Below are positions 31,097-42,648 of a stretch of DNA of 63,403 nt, in pieces. The stretch's first letter is position 1, and the number at the start of each line of letters is the position of its first letter. The DNA is from Betaproteobacteria bacterium (lineage in GTDB: Bacteria > Pseudomonadota > Gammaproteobacteria > Burkholderiales > Thiobacillaceae). A program made the translations under genes and the position numbers. The stretch lies in contig JACRAU010000001.1 in assembly GCA_016234655.1 (NCBI GenBank), forward strand, positions 1-63,403, written 5' to 3'. Under the pieces are notes generated by a model that saw only the letters and a program-made list of their open reading frames with translations, was not told where the DNA came from and did no database searches.

Positions 31097-32323
31097 ATGC
31101 GTCCGCTGAAGAAATCCGTCAAGCTCGCCAATGTCTGCTATGACATCCGTGGTCCGGTGATGGCCCGCGCCAAGCAGCTTGAGGAAGAGGGCAACCGCAT
31201 CATCAAGCTGAACATCGGCAACCTCGCGCCGTTCGGTTTCGATGCCCCGGAGGAGATCGTACAGGACGTCATCCGCAATCTGCCCGACGCGGCCGGCTAC
31301 TGCGATTCCAAGGGCCTGTTCTCGGCGCGCAAGGCGATCATGCACGAGACCCAGCGGGTCGGCATCAAGGGGGTGCAGATCGAGGACATCTACATCGGCA
31401 ACGGCGTTTCCGAGCTGATCGTGATGACCATGCAGGCCTTGCTCGACACCGGTGACGAGGTACTGCTGCCGGCGCCGGATTATCCGCTGTGGACGGCCGG
31501 GGTCACCCTGGCCGGCGGCACGCCCCGGCATTACCTGTGCGATGAGGAGGCCGGTTGGCTGCCTTCCATCGAAGACATCAAGTCGAAGATCACGCCCAAG
31601 ACCAAGGCCATCGTCGTCATCAACCCCAACAACCCGACCGGGGCGCTCTACCCGGACGCGCTGCTCAAGGAGTTGATCGAGATCGCGCGGCAGCATCAAC
31701 TGGTGATTTGTGCCGACGAGATCTACGACAAGATGATCTACGACGGCCGCAAGCACACGCCCATGGCCTCGCTGGCGGACGACCTGCTGTTTCTCACCTA
31801 TAACGGCCTGTCGAAGAACTATCGTTCCTGCGGCTACCGTACCGGCTGGGTGGTGCTGTCGGGCGAGAAACGCCACGCCCAGGACTTCATCGAGGGCCTG
31901 ACTATGCTGGCCTCGATGCGCCTATGCGCCAACGTGCCGGCGCAGCACGCGATCCAGACCGCTTTGGGCGGCTATCAGAGCATCTATGAATTGGTCGCGC
32001 CGGACGGTCGCCTGACCCGCCAGCGCGACCTGGCCTGGGAGATGCTCAACGCCATCCCCGGGGTGTCCTGCGTCAAGCCGCAGGCCACGCTCTACCTGTT
32101 CCCGCGCCTCGACCCCAAGGTCTATCCGATCAAGGACGACCAGCAATTCGTCCTGGATATGCTGGAAGAGGAAAAGGTGCTGGTGGTGCAGGGCAGCGGC
32201 TTCAATTGGCCCGATCCCGACCATTTCCGCGTCGTCTTCCTACCCCATGAAGAGGTGCTGCGCGAGGCCTTCCAGCGTATTGCGCGCTTCCTCGACAACT
32301 ACCGAAAACGCCATTCGACCTGA
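31097..32323 (+). CDS. alaA: Alanine transaminase AlaA
   Basis: A PLP-dependent glutamate-pyruvate aminotransferase. The 408-residue protein aligns closely with E. coli AlaA from its start (KSVKLANVCYDIRGP). The PLP lysine is in NGLSKNYRSCGYRTGW, with INPNNPTGALY and ADEIYDKMIYD blocks. The ATG at 31097 fits this alignment; upstream ATG/GTG codons would add an unusual extension. It heads an alaA-hom-thrC cluster, 24 bp before hom. Confidence 0.92.
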   Translation: MRPLKKSVKLANVCYDIRGPVMARAKQLEEEGNRIIKLNIGNLAPFGFDAPEEIVQDVIRNLPDAAGYCDSKGLFSARKAIMHETQRVGIKGVQIEDIYIGNGVSELIVMTMQALLDTGDEVLLPAPDYPLWTAGVTLAGGTPRHYLCDEEAGWLPSIEDIKSKITPKTKAIVVINPNNPTGALYPDALLKELIEIARQHQLVICADEIYDKMIYDGRKHTPMASLADDLLFLTYNGLSKNYRSCGYRTGWVVLSGEKRHAQDFIEGLTMLASMRLCANVPAQHAIQTALGGYQSIYELVAPDGRLTRQRDLAWEMLNAIPGVSCVKPQATLYLFPRLDPKVYPIKDDQQFVLDMLEEEKVLVVQGSGFNWPDPDHFRVVFLPHEEVLREAFQRIARFLDNYRKRHST

Positions 32324-32347
32324 TTGAACCGTAGAAAAGAAATAACC

Positions 32348-33658
32348 ATGAAACCCATCCATATCGGCCTGCTTGGCCTCGGTACCGTCGGTGGCGGCAC
32401 GCTCACCGTGTTGCGCCGCAACAAGGAAGAAATCGCCCGCCGCGCCGGGCGCGAGATTCGCGTGGTGCAGGCGGCCGTGCGCGACTTGGCCAAGGCGAAG
32501 GCCTTCGCCGGCGAGGGACTGGACCTGACCACCGATCCGATGGTGGTGGTCGACAACCCCGCGATCGACATCGTGGTCGAGCTGATCGGCGGCATCGAGC
32601 CGGCGCGCGCGCTGGTGCTGAAAGCCATCCAGAACGGCAAGCACGTGGTCACCGCCAACAAGGCGCTGATCGCCAAGCACGGCAACGAGATATTCGCCGC
32701 GGCCCAGGCCAAGGGCGTCATGGTCGCCTTCGAGGCGGCGGTGGCCGGCGGCATCCCGATCATCAAGGCCATCCGCGAGGGCCTGTCGGCCAACCGCATC
32801 CAGTGGCTGGCCGGCATCATCAACGGCACCACCAACTTCATCCTGTCCGAGATGCGCGACAAGGGCCTGGCCTTCGACACCGTGCTGAAGGAGGCCCAGC
32901 GCCTGGGCTACGCCGAGGCCGACCCGACCTTCGACGTCGAGGGCGTCGATGCCGCGCACAAGCTGGCCATCCTGTCGGCCATCGCCTTCGGCGTACCCAT
33001 GCAGTTCGATGCCGCCTACATCGAGGGCATTTCCAAGCTGACCCAGGAGGACATCCGCTATGCAGAGGAACTCGGTTACCGGGTGAAGCTGCTCGGCATC
33101 ACCAAGCGGCGCGACGACGGCATCGAGCTGCGCGTGCACCCGACCCTGATCCCGGAGAAGCGCCTGATCGCCAACGTCAATGGCGCCATGAACGCGGTGC
33201 TGGTCAACGGCGACGCCGTCGGCGCCACCCTGTATTACGGCAAGGGCGCCGGCGCCGAGCCGACCGCCTCGGCCGTGGTCGCCGACCTGGTCGACGTCAC
33301 TCGCCTGCACACGGCCGACCCGCACCACCGCGTGCCGCATCTGGCCTTCCAGCCGGATCAACTGACCGATCTCAAGGTGCTGCCGATGGACGAGGTGGCA
33401 ACCTCCTATTACCTCCGCATGCGCGCCTTGGACAAACCGGGCGTGCTGGCCGACATCACCCGCATCCTGGCCGACCTCGACATCTCCATCGACGCCATGA
33501 TGCAGAAGGAGCCGGCCGAGGGCGAGAAGCAGGCCGACATCATCATCCTGACCCATGTCGCGCTGGAGAAACACGTCAACGCCGCCATCGCCAAGATCGA
33601 GGCCCTGGGCAGCATCGATGGCCGGGTCACTCGCATCCGTTTGGAAGAATTGAATTGA
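32348..33658 (+). CDS. hom: Homoserine dehydrogenase
   Basis: It reduces aspartate semialdehyde to homoserine. The 436-residue protein has an NAD(P)-binding start (IGLLGLGTVGGGT), the catalytic domain (GGIPIIKAIREGL; GTTNFILSEM; the E/D pair in GYAEADPTFDVEG) and a C-terminal ACT domain (about 355-430) for feedback control by threonine. It is monofunctional, with no aspartokinase fused. Its stop overlaps thrC (TGATG). Confidence 0.97.
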   Translation: MKPIHIGLLGLGTVGGGTLTVLRRNKEEIARRAGREIRVVQAAVRDLAKAKAFAGEGLDLTTDPMVVVDNPAIDIVVELIGGIEPARALVLKAIQNGKHVVTANKALIAKHGNEIFAAAQAKGVMVAFEAAVAGGIPIIKAIREGLSANRIQWLAGIINGTTNFILSEMRDKGLAFDTVLKEAQRLGYAEADPTFDVEGVDAAHKLAILSAIAFGVPMQFDAAYIEGISKLTQEDIRYAEELGYRVKLLGITKRRDDGIELRVHPTLIPEKRLIANVNGAMNAVLVNGDAVGATLYYGKGAGAEPTASAVVADLVDVTRLHTADPHHRVPHLAFQPDQLTDLKVLPMDEVATSYYLRMRALDKPGVLADITRILADLDISIDAMMQKEPAEGEKQADIIILTHVALEKHVNAAIAKIEALGSIDGRVTRIRLEELN

Positions 33659-35088
33659 TGAAGTACGTCAGCACCCGCGGCCAGTCGCCCGCGCAAACCT
33701 TCAGCGAAATCCTGCTTGGCGGCCTGGCCCCCGACGGCGGCCTCTACCTGCCCGAGCAGTACCCGCAGTTCACCAAGGCCGATCTTCAGCGCATGCGCGG
33801 CATGAGCTACCCGGAGCTGGCCTTCGAGGTGCTGTCGCGCTTCGCCGACGACATCCCGGCGGCCGACCTCAAGGCCATCATCGCCAAGACCTATACCGCC
33901 GAGGTCTACGGTTTCGGTCGGGCCGATTCCGACTTCAGCCAGATCACCCCGGTGCGCAAGCTGGAAGACGGCCTCTTCATCCTGGAACTCTCGAACGGCC
34001 CGACGCTGGCCTTCAAGGACATGGCCATGCAGCTGCTCGGCAACCTGTTCGAGTACGCGTTGGACCGCGCCGGCCAGGACATCAACATCCTCGGCGCCAC
34101 CTCGGGCGACACCGGCTCGGCCGCCGAATACGCCATGCGCGGCAAGAAGAACGTCCGCGTGTTCATGCTCTCGCCGCTGGAGGGCATGACCCGTTTCCAG
34201 CAGGCCCAGATGTACAGCCTGCAGGACGCCAACATCCACAACATCGTGGTGCGTGGCGTGTTCGACGACTGCCAGGACATCGTCAAGGCGGTGTCCAACG
34301 ACCTCGATTACAAGGCCCGCTACCGCATCGGCGCGGTCAACTCGATCAACTGGGGCCGGGTCTCCGCCCAGGTGGTCTATTACTTCAAGGCCTATTTCGC
34401 CGCGACGAAATCGAACGACGAAGAGGTCGCCTTCTCGGTGCCTTCGGGCAACTTCGGCAATGCCTGCGCCGGCCACGTCGCCCGCATGATGGGCCTGCCC
34501 ATCCGCCAGATCATCGTCGCCACCAACGAGAACGACGTGCTCGACGAGTTCTTCCAGACCGGGGTCTACCGGCCGCGCACCTCGGGCGAGACCCAGCACA
34601 CCTCCAGCCCGTCGATGGACATCTCCAAGGCCTCCAACTTCGAGCGCTTCATCGCCGACCTGACCGGGCGCGATTACGCCAAGGTGGCCGAGCTGTGGCA
34701 GGCGGTCGATCGCGGTGCCAGCTTCGATCTCAAACCGAGTGGCCTGTTCGACCAGGTTCAGGCCTATGGCCTCAGTTCCGGCCACAGCAGCCATGCCGAC
34801 CGCATGGCCACCATCCGCCGGGTGTGGCAGCAGTACGGCGTGATGATCGATACCCATACCGCCGATGGCCTCAAGGTCGGTCTGGAACAGCGCGAGACCG
34901 GCGTGCCCTTGATCTGCCTGGAGACGGCCCTGCCGGCTAAGTTCGAGGATGCGATTCGCGAGGCCTTGCAGCGCGAACCCGAGCGGCCCAAGGGACTAGA
35001 AAGCCTGGAGTCGCTACCGCAACGCTATGACGTACTGGATGCCGATGTGGAACTGGTCCGGGCCTATATCGCGGCACGCGTTGTTTGA
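33658..35088 (+). CDS. thrC: Threonine synthase
   Basis: It converts O-phosphohomoserine to threonine. The 476-residue protein starts MKYVSTRGQSP. The PLP lysine is in SNGPTLAFKDMAMQ, the phosphate loop in SGDTGSAAEYA, and GNFGNACAGHVARMM is conserved. Translation is coupled to hom. The thrS gene elsewhere in the window draws on the same amino acid. Confidence 0.97.
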   Translation: MKYVSTRGQSPAQTFSEILLGGLAPDGGLYLPEQYPQFTKADLQRMRGMSYPELAFEVLSRFADDIPAADLKAIIAKTYTAEVYGFGRADSDFSQITPVRKLEDGLFILELSNGPTLAFKDMAMQLLGNLFEYALDRAGQDINILGATSGDTGSAAEYAMRGKKNVRVFMLSPLEGMTRFQQAQMYSLQDANIHNIVVRGVFDDCQDIVKAVSNDLDYKARYRIGAVNSINWGRVSAQVVYYFKAYFAATKSNDEEVAFSVPSGNFGNACAGHVARMMGLPIRQIIVATNENDVLDEFFQTGVYRPRTSGETQHTSSPSMDISKASNFERFIADLTGRDYAKVAELWQAVDRGASFDLKPSGLFDQVQAYGLSSGHSSHADRMATIRRVWQQYGVMIDTHTADGLKVGLEQRETGVPLICLETALPAKFEDAIREALQREPERPKGLESLESLPQRYDVLDADVELVRAYIAARVV

Positions 35089-35322
35089 TGTCTGGTTGTA
35101 TCTATTTGATATAACAGCAATTTTATGCAATCCAATCCGTAATATAACCTATGGATTAAGTAACACTACGGATCGGAAATTTATATAAACAAAACGTTAT
35201 ACAAATCATGGGTATAGCGTAGGAGGGCTGTCGTAGTGCGGCTCTGCGGAGGGTTCAAAAAAACCTGGTCTCGGTTTAACGTGCTGGTCATATAAGAAAA
35301 CCTATGGCGGACGAGTATTGGG
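35089..35322 (+). promoter_or_regulatory. AT-rich leader of the DGC-Rsb operon
   Basis: Its first part (35089-35220) is clearly more A+T-rich than the surrounding genes, with many TATA-like words, and presumably holds the operon promoter. A short stem AGGGTT/AACCT near 35251-35270 is the only structure noticed. I do not find the conserved core of either c-di-GMP riboswitch class. Confidence 0.4.
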
Positions 35323-36321
35323 ATGGTGGAGATATTCAAGCAGAATCTGGCGATTGAGCCGGATGTGCAAAACTTCATTCAGCTAGCGCTATCGGCGGTC
35401 GCTGAAATGGGGGGGAATTCTTTCGCCGCCTCGCTGGCCTTGCTGGATGCGGCGCGCCATCTGCGCGTGGCGGGTGCGGGGACCGGTTATCCCCTGCCGG
35501 TTTCGCTGGTGATCGAGGAGTTGGATATCGTGGTTCGTTGCGAGACCGGCCACGAAATCGCACTGATGCAATTGCGCGAAGCCCCCGCGCCGGCACGCGT
35601 GGCGCGTATCAGCCAAAGGCTACAGAAATCGACCGAAGTCACCGATCCGGCGCTCTTGCTGCAACGCAACCAGGAAATGATGCGTTATCTCGACGAGACG
35701 CGGCAGCGCACCGAACGTGAGCTGGCAGAGTTGCAGGCATCCCTGCAAGCCCGGCAGCAAGAGTTGCACGAAACCATGAAGCAGGCCGAGACCGATCCCT
35801 TGACCGGCCTATTCAACCGCCGGGCCTTCGATCTGCGTTTGGATTCGGCCTTCCGGCGCGCGATGCGGCAGCGCGACGAGCCCTTGTCCTTGCTCTTGTT
35901 CGACCTGGACTTTTTCAAGGAAATCAACGATCAATACGGCCACCAATACGGCGATGCCTATTTGAACAAGATGGCGCAGGCCATGCTCGGCGTCATCCGG
36001 CAGGATGTCGACGCGGCCTTCCGTTTCGGCGGGGACGAATTCGCGATGCTGGTGGCGGCCGATGTCGGCACCGCCTGCGACAAGGCGGTGCGCGTGCTGG
36101 ATGCGATGACGGGCAAGGTCAGCATTGGCATCGCCTCGATCAATATGAAAACCCCGGATGCCATGGATTTGGAGAGTTTTGTACGACAAGCCGACGATGC
36201 CTTGTATCAAGCCAAGCGCACGGGTCGTGGGCGTGTGGTTTGCAGCGCGGAAAGACAGGGCGATTGCAACGGTCAGTGCTCGAACAAGGTGACTAAAGCC
36301 AGTAAAGCCGCCGCTGCATGA
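35323..36321 (+). CDS. Diguanylate cyclase, first gene of an Rsb-type operon
   Basis: It is predicted to make c-di-GMP from GTP. The 332-residue soluble protein has an unrecognised N-terminal domain (about 1-105), a helical coiled-coil linker (about 110-152) and a GGDEF domain (about 155-310) with intact RFGGDEF at 234-240. The RxxD inhibitory site is not intact at its usual position (QDVD). The tail is Cys-containing. Its stop overlaps the next gene by 4 bp. Operon context suggests the N-terminal domain receives a signal from the Rsb proteins. Confidence 0.93.
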   Translation: MVEIFKQNLAIEPDVQNFIQLALSAVAEMGGNSFAASLALLDAARHLRVAGAGTGYPLPVSLVIEELDIVVRCETGHEIALMQLREAPAPARVARISQRLQKSTEVTDPALLLQRNQEMMRYLDETRQRTERELAELQASLQARQQELHETMKQAETDPLTGLFNRRAFDLRLDSAFRRAMRQRDEPLSLLLFDLDFFKEINDQYGHQYGDAYLNKMAQAMLGVIRQDVDAAFRFGGDEFAMLVAADVGTACDKAVRVLDAMTGKVSIGIASINMKTPDAMDLESFVRQADDALYQAKRTGRGRVVCSAERQGDCNGQCSNKVTKASKAAAA

Positions 36322-37355
36322 GCTTGCCGATAGACAGCGCCCAAACGGGCCGCTTGCTCTACAACAATGCCGTGCAGCATGAAGCGGCCGGCATCTTGGT
36401 GCGATCGAAGTTGTTCGCGATCGGTCAGAGACTGGGCTTCAATGAACACAAACGCGAGCATATGGCGCTGGTGGCGGCCGAGTTGGTCACCAATCAGATC
36501 AAATATGCCCAAGGCCGGGGCATGATCCAGATATGGGAACAGCCCGGCCCCACGCTGGATATCTTGGCGCTCGATTATGGCCCGGGGATCAAGAATCTAA
36601 GCCTTGCGCAGCAGGACGGCTATTCCAGCAAGCAAACCCTGGGCAAGGGGCTGGGCAGCGTGCAGCGGCTTGCCGACGAGGCCCATATCTATACCCGGCC
36701 GGGAGATGGGGCGGCACAGGGCAAACCTTGGACGGGTACCGCGGTCTTGGCCCGGTTCCGCAGCGGCAAGGCGGCCAAGCCGGGCGACGAAGTGGGCATC
36801 TTCGCGCGGGCATTGACCGACGAGCGATTCAACGGCGACCACATCTATCTGCGGCATCGGCCGGCCGGGCCGCGCTGGCTGCATCTGGATGGCCTGGGAC
36901 ACGGCCAGAACGCGCAAGAGACCACATCCAACCTGATGGGGTGCATGGACGACGCCATGCAGGCCGCCACGGTGCTCCAGGCGGTGGATGAGCGCCTGCA
37001 CGGGTCGCGGGGCGCGGTGGCCATCCTGGCCGAGGTCAATCGCAAGGCCGGCAAGCTGGTCTTGCACGGGGTCGGCGATATGCAGGCCTACGTGATCCAG
37101 GAAGAACAATTGCACCGCTTTTCCTTTTCGCCCGGCGTGTTGGGCAAGGAATTCAAGCTGCCGACGCCGGTGCAGGTGGATTTGGCGAAGGGGGCCGTGA
37201 TCGTGACGGTGAGCGATGGCATCCGGCGCAGTTGGGATGAAAATAGTTTTCCGGGCTTGTTTCGCCAGAATGCCCAATTGATTGCCTACGTGTTGGGCAA
37301 TATCATGGGCAGGATTTCAGACGATCAGTCCTTGTGCGCGGTGCGCTTGTCCTAG
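36318..37355 (+). CDS. Fused RsbT-like HATPase kinase and RsbX-like PP2C phosphatase
   Basis: The 345-residue protein joins two stress-signalling activities. Residues about 10-148 are a GHKL ATPase of the RsbT/RsbW type: N-box AELVTNQIKYA (54-64), G1 DYGPGI (86-91), G2 GKGLGS (109-114). Residues about 155-345 are a SpoIIE/PP2C-type phosphatase of the RsbX class: D174 in FNGDHIYL, D191 in DGLGHG, D300 in VSDGI. A kinase and the phosphatase for the same STAS substrates may thus be on one chain. It overlaps the cyclase gene. Confidence 0.88.
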   Translation: MSLPIDSAQTGRLLYNNAVQHEAAGILVRSKLFAIGQRLGFNEHKREHMALVAAELVTNQIKYAQGRGMIQIWEQPGPTLDILALDYGPGIKNLSLAQQDGYSSKQTLGKGLGSVQRLADEAHIYTRPGDGAAQGKPWTGTAVLARFRSGKAAKPGDEVGIFARALTDERFNGDHIYLRHRPAGPRWLHLDGLGHGQNAQETTSNLMGCMDDAMQAATVLQAVDERLHGSRGAVAILAEVNRKAGKLVLHGVGDMQAYVIQEEQLHRFSFSPGVLGKEFKLPTPVQVDLAKGAVIVTVSDGIRRSWDENSFPGLFRQNAQLIAYVLGNIMGRISDDQSLCAVRLS

Positions 37356-37374
37356 TGAGTAGGGTAGGGGGAAT

Positions 37375-38238
37375 ATGATGGCAACAAAAAGCAAAACCAG
37401 CAGTATCTTGATCGATGTGCTCAAGCTCCAGATGGGCAATATCTCGGAGAGCATCGAGCGCGAGGGCAAGAACATCCTGGGCGGCAGCAATCTGCTCAGC
37501 TCCGAGGAGATCACCGATTTTTGCCTGGAATTTTTGCAGCTTTTGATCGCCCTGCTGGAGTCGAAAGACCCGCACGACGATGCCTCGCCGCAGTTCCATG
37601 CCATGGAAATCTTCTTCAACAACCTGTCCAAGCAATTGCTGGTACGGGGCGGGCGGGTCGAGGACTTGGTGCGCTACATCCAGTTCATGCAGCGGACCTT
37701 GATCGAATCGTTGGGCACGGCCAAGAGCGTCAGCCCGCAGGACATGCGGGAAATCCTGCTCTATCTGTCTGGCCTGTTCAACGAGATGATCCTGTCGGTG
37801 TTCCATGCCTATCTCGACGAGAAGGAACGGACCATCTACGCGCAGGAGGCCGAGCTGCGCGAGACCGCCACGCCGATCACCGAAATCTGGGACGGCGTGT
37901 TGACCCTGCCGATCATCGGCACCCTCGATTCCAGCCGCACCATGATCGTCATGGAGGCCTTGCTTAGCCGCATCGCCGCCGAGCGCGCCGAGACCGTGGT
38001 GATGGACCTGACCGGCGTGAAGAGCATCGACTCGCAAGTTTCGCATCACCTGATCCAGATGGTGCGCGCCATCCAGCTCATGGGTTCGGCCGCCATCGTC
38101 ACCGGCATCCGGCCCGAGATCGCGCGCGCCTTGACCAGCCTGAACATCGACCTGGGCAACGTCACCACCCGCGCCACCCTGTCCGACGGCCTGAAAGAGG
38201 CCTTCCGGCGCATGAATATCCAGGTTACGCGTGGATGA
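37375..38238 (+). CDS. RsbR-type STAS protein
   Basis: The 287-residue protein has an N-terminal helical sensor domain (about 10-160), divergent from the globin-like domain of B. subtilis RsbR, and a C-terminal STAS domain (about 168-285). DLTGVKSIDSQVSHHLIQ and VTGIRPEIARALTSLNIDLG align well with RsbRA. The first phospho-acceptor (T171 in RsbRA) is S220 here; the second (T205) aligns with A252. AGGGGG precedes tandem ATGs at 37375 and 37378; either may be used. It overlaps the small RsbS-like gene by 4 bp. Confidence 0.88.
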   Translation: MMATKSKTSSILIDVLKLQMGNISESIEREGKNILGGSNLLSSEEITDFCLEFLQLLIALLESKDPHDDASPQFHAMEIFFNNLSKQLLVRGGRVEDLVRYIQFMQRTLIESLGTAKSVSPQDMREILLYLSGLFNEMILSVFHAYLDEKERTIYAQEAELRETATPITEIWDGVLTLPIIGTLDSSRTMIVMEALLSRIAAERAETVVMDLTGVKSIDSQVSHHLIQMVRAIQLMGSAAIVTGIRPEIARALTSLNIDLGNVTTRATLSDGLKEAFRRMNIQVTRG

Positions 38239-38570
38239 GCCTAACGGGCCTGCACCTCACCGCAATCGGTAGCGGCCGCTTTCTATTGGAGCCTGGGGCG
38301 GGGTTGGATATCGGCCAGCGGGACGAGCTGATCGACAGCATCCTCGGCCGCTTGCAGAAGGGCGAGGCCAGCCTGATGTATTACCACCTCGGCGGCCAGC
38401 CGGTGATCGACGAGGCGTATTACGCCTGGTTGGATGCGCTGGCGCGTGCCTGTGTCGCGATCAATGTGCGCATGGTCTGCGTACATATGCAGCCGACCGC
38501 CGCCTTCGCCTTGTCGCATATCCTCAAGGCGCCGCCGGCCTTCGACAGCGCGCTGTCGGTCGACCTTTAA
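38235..38570 (+). CDS. Small RsbS-like single-domain protein
   Basis: The 111-residue protein is STAS-like in size and pattern. GQPVIDEAYYAWLDAL lines up with the RsbS loop that carries phospho-Ser59, but the Ser position is Glu (E60). The family call rests on operon position and weak similarity. If right, the Glu would mimic a permanently phosphorylated state. It ends the four-gene operon. Confidence 0.6.
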   Translation: MSLTGLHLTAIGSGRFLLEPGAGLDIGQRDELIDSILGRLQKGEASLMYYHLGGQPVIDEAYYAWLDALARACVAINVRMVCVHMQPTAAFALSHILKAPPAFDSALSVDL

Positions 38571-38702
38571 GAAGCAATCATCGCCTTTCCGTAGTGGCCT
38601 TTATGCCCTATGGGTATCCTGGCCGCGAAACCGCCTGCATCGCGGCCAGGAGGCCGCTCTACCAGGCATTTCCAGGCTTGGTGGGTTTTTCAAGACAGTC
38701 TC

Positions 38703-38726
38703 GTAGGTCGGCACTACTGTGCCGAC
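38703..38726. repeat. 24-bp palindromic repeat, copy 1
   Basis: GTAG followed by GTCGGCAC-TACT-GTGCCGAC (stem 38707-38714/38719-38726). A second copy, inverted, lies at 56909-56932 with GGGAC/GTCCC in place of GGCAC/GTGCC, so the stem is conserved by paired changes. It lies in the gap after the RsbS-like gene and the convergent nadC, and could double as a terminator stem. Confidence 0.7.
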
Positions 38727-38749
38727 ACGACTGCTTGAGCCCTTAACAT

Positions 38750-39586
38750 TCAGTCGATCATGCGCATCGACAGGTCGATGGCATGCACATGCTTGGTCAG
38801 GCCGCCGATGGAAATGCGGTTCACGCCGGTCTCGGCGATGGCGCGCACCGTTGCCAGGTCGACGCCGCCCGAGGCCTCGAGCTGGGCGCGGCCGGCGGTG
38901 AGCGCGACCGCCTCGCGCATCAGGCCGAGATCGAAGTTGTCCAGCAGCACCAGCTTCACCCCGCAGGCCAGGGCCTCTTCCAGCTGCGCCAGGCCCTCCA
39001 CCTCGATCTGCACGAACACGCCCTCGGGCGCCAGTTGAAAGGCCCGCTCCAGCGCCGGGCGGATGCCACCGGCGGCGGCGATGTGGTTTTCCTTGATCAA
39101 TATCCCGTCGTATAGGCCGACCCGGTGGTTCTCGCCGCCGCCGCAGCGCACCGCGTACTTCAGCGCCTGGCGCAGGCCGGGCAGGGTCTTGCGGGTGTCG
39201 TAGATACGTGCCTGGGTGCCGGCGATGGCATCGACATGGCGGCGGGTGGCGGTGGCCACGCCCGACAGGGTTTGCAGGAAGTTGAGCGCCGAGCGCTCGG
39301 CCGTGAGCAGGGCACGGGCATTGCCCGCCACCTCGCACAGGGTCTGCTTGGCCGCCACCTTGTCGCCGTCGCGGGCCTGCCAGTGGATAGTGGCCTGCGG
39401 GTCGAGCGCCTTGAAGCAGGCCTCGAACCAGGCCTGGCCGGCGAGCACGGCGTCTTCGCGGGTGACGATGCGGGCACGGGCGGCCTGGTCGGCCGGGATC
39501 AGTTGGGCGGTCAGGTCGCCCCGGTCGCCGAGGTCTTCATCGAGGGCCGCGCGCACATTGGCGGCAATGGTTTGATTCAGGTCCAT
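38750..39586 (-). CDS. nadC: Nicotinate-nucleotide pyrophosphorylase (carboxylating)
   Basis: The NAD biosynthesis step from quinolinate to nicotinate mononucleotide. The 278-residue protein has EDLGDRGDLTAQLI, ERSALNFLQTLSGVAT, DTRKTLPGLRQALKYAV with GGGENHR, and KENHIAAAGG, all conserved substrate-binding blocks. The ATG at 39586 gives the expected N-terminus. The hypothetical gene at 39604-39969 is directly upstream on the same strand. Confidence 0.97.
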   Translation of the reverse strand: MDLNQTIAANVRAALDEDLGDRGDLTAQLIPADQAARARIVTREDAVLAGQAWFEACFKALDPQATIHWQARDGDKVAAKQTLCEVAGNARALLTAERSALNFLQTLSGVATATRRHVDAIAGTQARIYDTRKTLPGLRQALKYAVRCGGGENHRVGLYDGILIKENHIAAAGGIRPALERAFQLAPEGVFVQIEVEGLAQLEEALACGVKLVLLDNFDLGLMREAVALTAGRAQLEASGGVDLATVRAIAETGVNRISIGGLTKHVHAIDLSMRMID

Positions 39587-39603
39587 GGTCTTTCGCTTGG
39601 GGC

Positions 39604-39969
39604 TTATTCGCTCAGCAGGGTGATGGCCGCCTCGGCCGTGTGCTTGTCGATGTCCACTTGCACCACGCAATACTCGGTCTCCCCGCCCATGGGCGTCGGG
39701 TCGTCGGCGCAGCTACAGCCGGCGATGACGCTGGCGTAGAAGAGGCCCACCTTGGCCCGCAGGCGGTCGCTCAGGTCGGCCGCGCCGATCGGCACGGCCT
39801 GATGTTTGCCTTCGAGCGCATGGCTGCCCACGGCCAAGCCCTGCTGCAAGGGGAGCTGCCGGGCGCTCAACTGCTCGATCTCCCGTTTCAGGGTCGGGCG
39901 GAAGGCATCGCTGCCCCAGCAGGCCAGGGCATCGGGGAATCGGACCATCGCGTCGTTCGGGCTAGGCAT
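39604..39969 (-). CDS. Conserved hypothetical protein with a Cys-rich C-terminal motif
   Basis: I do not recognise this 121-residue protein. It starts MPSPNDAMVRFPDAL; the GCSCADDPTPMGGETEYC segment near the C-terminus carries three Cys and could bind a metal. Longer upstream starts would run over the clpB promoter. It is probably co-transcribed with nadC, with an 18-bp gap. Confidence 0.6.
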   Translation of the reverse strand: MPSPNDAMVRFPDALACWGSDAFRPTLKREIEQLSARQLPLQQGLAVGSHALEGKHQAVPIGAADLSDRLRAKVGLFYASVIAGCSCADDPTPMGGETEYCVVQVDIDKHTAEAAITLLSE

Positions 39970-39986
39970 TGGCGGCAAGTATATCC

Positions 39987-40015
39987 CTTGAAATGGCCGG
40001 GGGTTTCCCCCAACT
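39987..40015 (+). promoter_or_regulatory. Sigma-32 (heat-shock) promoter of clpB
   Basis: CTTGAAA (39987-39993), 14-bp spacer, CCCCAACT (40008-40015). This closely follows the RpoH consensus CTTGAAA-N(13-15)-CCCCATNT and sits 36 bp before the clpB ATG, where heat-shock control is expected. Confidence 0.75.
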
Positions 40016-40051
40016 ACTATTCCAATAGAAAACCCTGCAAGGAATACGTCC

Positions 40052-42631
<2,580 letters not shown>

Positions 42632-42648
42632 ACAAGACCTCGGTCCAG

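Noticed and set aside
32803..33657. Upstream extension of the thrC reading frame
   Set aside because: It runs out of frame through hom; the conserved ThrC start is at 33658.
35089..35322. c-di-GMP riboswitch before the cyclase operon
   Set aside because: Neither the GEMM-I conserved core nor a class II-like pseudoknot motif could be found by eye.
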